This document shows, piece by piece, positions 13,690 to 17,507 of a DNA stretch of 17,507 nt. A program made the position numbers and the translations under genes. The stretch lies in NCBI GenBank assembly GCA_026389975.1, contig JAPLGV010000123.1, positions 1 to 17,507 on the forward strand. Reading direction: 5' to 3'. The notes beneath the pieces were generated by a model. That model made no database searches, was not told where the DNA came from, and worked only from the letters and a program-made list of their open reading frames with translations. Numbering within the stretch: the first letter of the stretch is position 1; the number at the start of each line of letters is the position of its first letter. The DNA comes from Chloroflexota bacterium (GTDB lineage Bacteria > Chloroflexota > Anaerolineae > Anaerolineales > Villigracilaceae).

Positions 13690-15045
13690 ATGCTTACTGC
13701 CATGGTTATCAGCCCGCACGCCGACGATGCGACCGCCTTCTGCGGGGGCACGCTGGCCAAGCTTGCCCACCAGGGATGGAATGTGATCCTGGTGCGCGTG
13801 ACCGATGATCGCAAAGATTCGCTCGGGTTTTCGATCGAAGAGACCATACAGAAGAACGCCGAAGAACTGCGCACGGCAGCAAAGATCCTTGGGATCCAGG
13901 AGGTCGTCGAGCTGGGTTTTGAAACCGATATGCTGGCCGATACTCCACTCGGGAACCTGCGTGAGCGCATCGTCTATATGTTCCGTAAGTACCGCCCGTA
14001 TTCGGTCTTCAGCTTCGACCCGGACGGCATGTACGAGAACAACCAGGATCATGTGCGCGTGGCTCAGGCGGTGGACGAGGCCTTCTGGGTCTCCTGCTTC
14101 GACAAGCACTACCCCGAGCACTTCAAGGAAGGCTTGCGGCCTTTCTCGGTTTGCGAACGCTGGTACTTCGCTCGCCAGCTTCCCAAGGTAACGCATGTTG
14201 AAGAAATAACAGCTACCATCGAACAAAAGATCAAAGCCCTATGCGCCCACCATGAGATGATGCGTAACACTATCAATCAGTCTCGCCTTCAGTTGCAGAC
14301 TTGGGGCAAGCACATGCACTGGCTCGACCAGTCCCTTGATGGCGATCTGCAGCCGCTTTTGGGCACCTTCCTGCAAGAACAGGCCAAGGCGGTGGCGGTA
14401 GAAGCCGGCTGGGACCCCGAGACACGTTTGGGCGAGGCTTTCCGGCTGGAGCGCTTCGGCGACTTGGAGCCGCTCTTCCAGATGATGTCTGAGCCGCTAC
14501 CAGGGGCGCAGGAGGCACCCTCCCGCCCCGAGCTGGAGCAGCCGTATGAGTCGCCCTGGGACGAGGAGCAATTACAGCAGATCATTCCGGCTGACTTCGA
14601 CAAGCGCATCCGACTGATGGGCCACCACCACCTGTGCGCTGGTGCGTTTGACGCCTTGATGGCGCAGCCCTCCTTCCAACTGGGCTATGCCAACCTCGTT
14701 AAGCACCTCAAACCGGACCCCGACCTGCAGGTGGAAAGCATCTACGGCTATGACGTCTTTTGCTACCAGTGCGGCTTCTGGTCCGAGCAGGAAGGACGCT
14801 GCTCAACCGGCTGGAAAAACAAGTTGACCAAGGACGCGGCCGTGCTCGCTCACCTGGGCCTCAGGCCAGGACAAGCGACCCGTCTTGAAGACCTTCAGCG
14901 CTTGCTGGCTGGAAAAGTACCCTACGCAAAACTTGAGGAATTTTGCGGACCCGGAGGTGATGGGAAATGCGAGTTCTATGCCCTGGGCGTCTGCCAGAAA
15001 TCCTATGCCGCCCTGCGGGAGAAGTTCGGCATACGATCGAAATAA
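13690..15045 (+). CDS. PIG-L deacetylase fused to a DUF1284-like cysteine-rich domain
   Basis: A 451-residue two-domain protein. Residues 1 to about 240 form a PIG-L/LmbE zinc N-deacetylase, with HADD (H10, D12, D13) after MVISP and a second ligand in QDHVRVAQAV (H121). This family removes acetyl groups from N-acetylglucosaminyl or related substrates. After a linker with acidic and proline-rich stretches (about 255-300), residues 305-440 resemble DUF1284. There is RIRLMGHHHLCAGAF (306-320), a spaced set of cysteines at 316, 358, 361, 371, 419, 427 and 435, and the LAHLGLRPG segment (386-394). DUF1284 proteins normally occur alone, and their cysteines suggest an iron-sulphur cluster. The ATG at 13690 follows GAGGTGA closely; an upstream frame extension overlaps the aminotransferase and is unlikely. 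The gene is tightly coupled to the aminotransferase. Confidence 0.88.
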   Translation: MLTAMVISPHADDATAFCGGTLAKLAHQGWNVILVRVTDDRKDSLGFSIEETIQKNAEELRTAAKILGIQEVVELGFETDMLADTPLGNLRERIVYMFRKYRPYSVFSFDPDGMYENNQDHVRVAQAVDEAFWVSCFDKHYPEHFKEGLRPFSVCERWYFARQLPKVTHVEEITATIEQKIKALCAHHEMMRNTINQSRLQLQTWGKHMHWLDQSLDGDLQPLLGTFLQEQAKAVAVEAGWDPETRLGEAFRLERFGDLEPLFQMMSEPLPGAQEAPSRPELEQPYESPWDEEQLQQIIPADFDKRIRLMGHHHLCAGAFDALMAQPSFQLGYANLVKHLKPDPDLQVESIYGYDVFCYQCGFWSEQEGRCSTGWKNKLTKDAAVLAHLGLRPGQATRLEDLQRLLAGKVPYAKLEEFCGPGGDGKCEFYALGVCQKSYAALREKFGIRSK

Positions 15046-15095
15046 TGACCGGTGTAAAACCAACATCAAATCAATGATCGCCAAAGGAGACAATC

Positions 15096-16442
15096 ATGGC
15101 TGAGAATGATCAAGTCAGGCAAAAAACTTCACGAGGCTGGCGGGCGCGTGTCCTGGTCGCTCTGGGCTTCGGTTTCTTCATCGATTCGGCCGAGGACGTG
15201 GCCCTGCCGATGCTGTGGCCGGCGGTGCGCACCGCCCTGGGCTTGTCATATGCCCAGTTGAGCTATATTGACAGCATCCGGGTTATCTTCCAGACTTTCA
15301 GTGGTCCCTTCTGGGGTATGCTGGCTGACCGATACAACCGCAAGTGGATCCTGGTGATCGGGACCGGGATGTGGGGCCTGTGGACCTCCGTTTGTGGCCT
15401 GACGACCAATTACTGGCAGTTGCTGCTTGTGCGGGTCATTGCCTGCATCGGGCTGGGCTGCCTGTACCCAGCGGCCTTCAGCATGTTGGCCGATTCCTTC
15501 GGACCCAAGCAGCGCGGGCGAGCCATGGGCACGATTAGCGCGATCGGTATGTTCGGCATCGTAGCCGGTGCCCTGGCTTTTGGGGAAGTGATCGGAATCT
15601 CGGCCAATGGCTGGCGGATCGGCTTCATCGGTCTAGGTCTGACTAGCGCGTTGAGCGGCCTGGTAATCGCCGTGCTTGTGAAGGAACCCGTGCGTGGTGC
15701 ATCCGAGCCCGAGTTGGAATCCGTCATCACCAAGGAATCGGCAGCCCGCTTCCGCTTCCGGCTGGCGGATGTCAAGGAAATACTGAAAGTCAAGACCGTG
15801 CAGGTGAACTTTCTGCAAGGCATCTTCATGCTCACCACCATCAATGCTCTGGCCACCTTCTACGTCACCTGGCTTGTGGATGACCGCGGCTTTTCTGAAG
15901 CGGACGCCCCGATGTTCTTTGGCGGTGTGGTAATCGCCCTGGCGCTTGGCAACCTGGCCGGCGGTATGGTGGGAGACTGGGCTTACAATCGCTGGCCAAA
16001 GTATGGCCGGGCGGCTGTCTCCCAGATTTCCATTGCCATTGCCCTGCCGGCCATGTGGTACCTGTTCACCCGAGCGACTACCGCCCCGGCCATCGTGATC
16101 TGCTCGGTCATCGCCGGCTTCTTCCTGGACTGGACCCGCCGGGGTGCCATGCAGCCGATGGTGCAGAGCGCCGTGCGTCCCGAACTGCGCAGCACCGCCA
16201 TGGCGCTGACCGAGTTCGTCAATGGTGCCTTTGCTTCGGTGGTCATCATCCTGTTCGGGAAGTACGCCGACCAGTTTGGCCTTTCCCGCACCCTGCTTGT
16301 CCTGACCTGCGGATTCTGGGCTGTCGCCTTCCTGGTCACCCCGCTGTATTACCTGGTGTTTCCGAAGGATTCTAAGCGACTTCATGACCAGATGCAGGAG
16401 CGCCGTGGCCTCATCACCGGCCAGGGTGGTCCCTCGCAATAG
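15096..16442 (+). CDS. Major facilitator superfamily transporter
   Basis: A 448-residue inner-membrane transporter with about 12 hydrophobic helices in two halves. MFS motif A is seen as GMLADRYNRKWIL (74-86) in the loop after helix 2, and RGRAMGTISAIGMFG (about 143-158) marks the helix 4-5 region. A charged central loop (KEPVRGASEPELESVITKES) separates the halves. The ATG at 15096 follows AAAGGAGA at a good distance. It is the last gene of the cluster, 50 bases after the PIG-L fusion, and intact, so it may be the surviving importer or exporter now that the GPH symporter is broken. Substrate cannot be told from sequence; an organic acid, a sugar acid or an amino-sugar product are all possible. 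Confidence 0.9.
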   Translation: MAENDQVRQKTSRGWRARVLVALGFGFFIDSAEDVALPMLWPAVRTALGLSYAQLSYIDSIRVIFQTFSGPFWGMLADRYNRKWILVIGTGMWGLWTSVCGLTTNYWQLLLVRVIACIGLGCLYPAAFSMLADSFGPKQRGRAMGTISAIGMFGIVAGALAFGEVIGISANGWRIGFIGLGLTSALSGLVIAVLVKEPVRGASEPELESVITKESAARFRFRLADVKEILKVKTVQVNFLQGIFMLTTINALATFYVTWLVDDRGFSEADAPMFFGGVVIALALGNLAGGMVGDWAYNRWPKYGRAAVSQISIAIALPAMWYLFTRATTAPAIVICSVIAGFFLDWTRRGAMQPMVQSAVRPELRSTAMALTEFVNGAFASVVIILFGKYADQFGLSRTLLVLTCGFWAVAFLVTPLYYLVFPKDSKRLHDQMQERRGLITGQGGPSQ

Positions 16443-17079
16443 GATGCGGATGGGACGGATGAGTCTACACTAAAAGATCAATCCTCAACACAAAGGATAC
16501 AACGGACACCAAGCTTCTAAGATAATGGTCCTTCTTTCGTGTCCTGAGTTTATCATTCTAGTGTCCTGGTTGTAGAGTTTCGAGGAAGGTTTTCTCCGAC
16601 TCCGAATATACTTTGCTCTAGAAACACATGATATCTAGCATCCTACCTGCAGCATCCCCCTTAAATGCCTTAAATAATTTCATTTTTTGCAAGAAAGATG
16701 TCATAAATGGGATTAGTGAGGAAATCCGGTTTCCTATTTGCGGGACCCTTGTTAGTGTACTGAAAATCACATTTTATCGAGTGAAAATGCGAAAAACTGG
16801 GTCAAGTGAGAAACTCAGGTAATAAACACAAGATTGCCGACTTCTCACTATTGCTGCGCTGATTAGGAAATCATTGGGCTTATAGAATAGCGCTTTCAAT
16901 TGCTGAGCGGGAGCGAATGTTCTGACTTGAGCGACCGAGCCAGTATGCCAGGCATTCTTGCGACCGGTGTTTTGTCCGGCGTCCGTGCCTTGCTCTTGAC
17001 CTTCTTAGATGCTCCTTACCACTCCGGCGTGGTTTTAGACGGCAGACCAGAGCAGGGCAAGGGGAGCACGCGAGCCGGT
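16443..17079. other. Intergenic stretch without a convincing gene
   Basis: The sequence drops to AT-rich composition at about 16620-16880. It has only short weak reading frames (such as 64 codons from 16628) with no ribosome site or recognisable domain. Inverted GGACAC (16504-16509) and GTGTCC (16539-16544, repeated at 16561-16566) lie shortly after the MFS stop and could form a loose structure at the transcript end. A 6-bp hairpin CATTTT/AAAATG is at 16770-16789. Confidence 0.5.
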
Positions 17080-17192
17080 GGCATAGCGCAAAAATGCAGG
17101 GCCAGCGCGCCTAGGCCGTGCCCCAGGCGGGTTGTGCCTGAGGGCTGGGCCTGCGCTTTTTAGGCCTTGCATTTTTGGGATCTCGCTATGCC
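17080..17192. repeat. 113-bp near-continuous palindrome
   Basis: The stem pairs GGCATAGCG (17080-17088) with CGCTATGCC (17184-17192), and 17089-17103 with 17163-17177 (14 of 15 identical after inversion, the exception being a G-T wobble). Further in, AGCGC (17104-17108) pairs with GCGCT (17153-17157), GGCC (17114-17117) with GGCC (17148-17151), and CAGGC with GCCTG around a 7-base tip loop GGGTTGT. Small bulges separate the blocks. It is far too long for an ordinary terminator. It could be a structured RNA, a REP/BIME-like repeat or a miniature mobile element. Confidence 0.7.
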
Positions 17193-17507
17193 ATGCCCGA
17201 GAAAGCCCGTCCCCCCTATCCCAAGTTCAACACACCTTATCGGACGCGGAGCAGCGCGGCGAGGTACGAGCACGCCTGCGAAGCGGACAAGCGGGGTGGG
17301 GGGTTGGGTTTGGGAGGGGGGCGGGCTGCGCTCTGGTTCTGCCGTCCCGAAAGAACCGGGATGATATGCGCCGGATGGCGTTCGTTGCGGTGCATTCGAC
17401 CGGAGGGAGAAGCCCGCCAAGAAAGGCCTGACGGCGGACGTTGCTCTTCCGTCCGCCGTGCTCTTGAACTTAGCGTGATGGGTAGGATGCTTTTTCCGGT
17501 GGCCGAG
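17193..17507. other. GC-rich stretch with a strong hairpin, no supported gene
   Basis: Several overlapping short frames exist on both strands, but none shows a domain, a good ribosome site or plausible composition, and G-rich runs (17290-17325) dominate. A gene could begin beyond the right edge. Confidence 0.4.
17431..17459. terminator. Perfect 10-bp hairpin, possible terminator
   Basis: ACGGCGGACG (17431-17440) and CGTCCGCCGT (17450-17459) pair perfectly around a 9-base loop. No T-tract follows on either strand, so intrinsic termination is uncertain. A regulatory or repeat-type hairpin is the alternative. Confidence 0.35.

Noticed and set aside
16628..16822. 64-codon frame in the AT-rich gap after the MFS gene
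   Set aside because: It lacks a Shine-Dalgarno sequence and any family resemblance; such length is expected by chance.
16900..17431. Overlapping 87- and 99-codon plus-strand frames near the right end
   Set aside because: They run through the long palindrome and G-rich tracts, have no ribosome sites and no domain.
1..17507. CRISPR array, rRNA, tRNA or integron integrase
   Set aside because: No regularly spaced repeats, conserved RNA-gene motifs or tyrosine-recombinase frame were seen in the window.

Overview
The window looks like one stretch of a bacterial chromosome made of two very different parts. The left third (1-5300) is accessory DNA. It holds an IS110-family insertion sequence, a small unknown gene, and a type II restriction-modification pair followed by an integron attC-like hairpin. 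The right two thirds (5800-16450) is a GC-rich metabolic gene cluster, all on the + strand, headed by a ROK-family repressor. The host cannot be named from this sequence. The mix of ROK regulator, PIG-L deacetylase, ceramidase-like hydrolase, Gfo/Idh/MocA oxidoreductases and frequent TTG/GTG starts would fit an environmental, GC-rich bacterium such as a Chloroflexota member, but that is a guess.

Layout. 45-1889: IS110-type element, transposase on the - strand (185-1597), with an unusually long structured 5' leader that is the expected place for a bridge RNA. The element is bounded by inverted repeats. 1957-2229: small unknown protein. 2486-4967: overlapping restriction endonuclease (AccI-like) and adenine-N6 methyltransferase genes. 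4988-5055: attC-like stem-loop with two extrahelical bases, suggesting the R-M pair travelled as an integron gene cassette. 5060-5790: no intact gene, but a degenerate direct repeat, a perfect hairpin and a possible transposase remnant. 5793-5821: good sigma-70-type promoter.

Metabolic cluster. ROK repressor (5882-7072), DegT aminotransferase remnant fused to an unknown C-terminus (7281-7554), cupin (7564-7965), glycerol-1-phosphate-dehydrogenase-like enzyme (7982-8912, broken), Gfo/Idh/MocA dehydrogenase (8909-9933, one base short of intact), GPH-type sugar symporter (10035-11172, broken), neutral-ceramidase-like hydrolase (11182-12375), DegT/DnrJ/EryC1 aminotransferase (12408-13682), PIG-L deacetylase fused to a DUF1284-like cysteine-rich domain (13690-15045), and an MFS transporter (15096-16442). 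The combination of dehydrogenases, a PLP sugar/cyclitol aminotransferase, an amide hydrolase and an N-deacetylase points to metabolism of an N-acylated aminosugar or aminocyclitol. This is inference from families only.

A striking pattern is that four consecutive units of the upstream half (7281-11172, cupin excepted) carry frameshifts and/or internal deletions, while the four downstream genes (11182-16442) are intact. Either the first half of the pathway is decaying, or some of the lesions are assembly errors. The last kilobase (16443-17507) has no convincing gene. It contains a 113-bp nearly continuous palindrome (17080-17192) and a 10-bp perfect hairpin (17431-17459).
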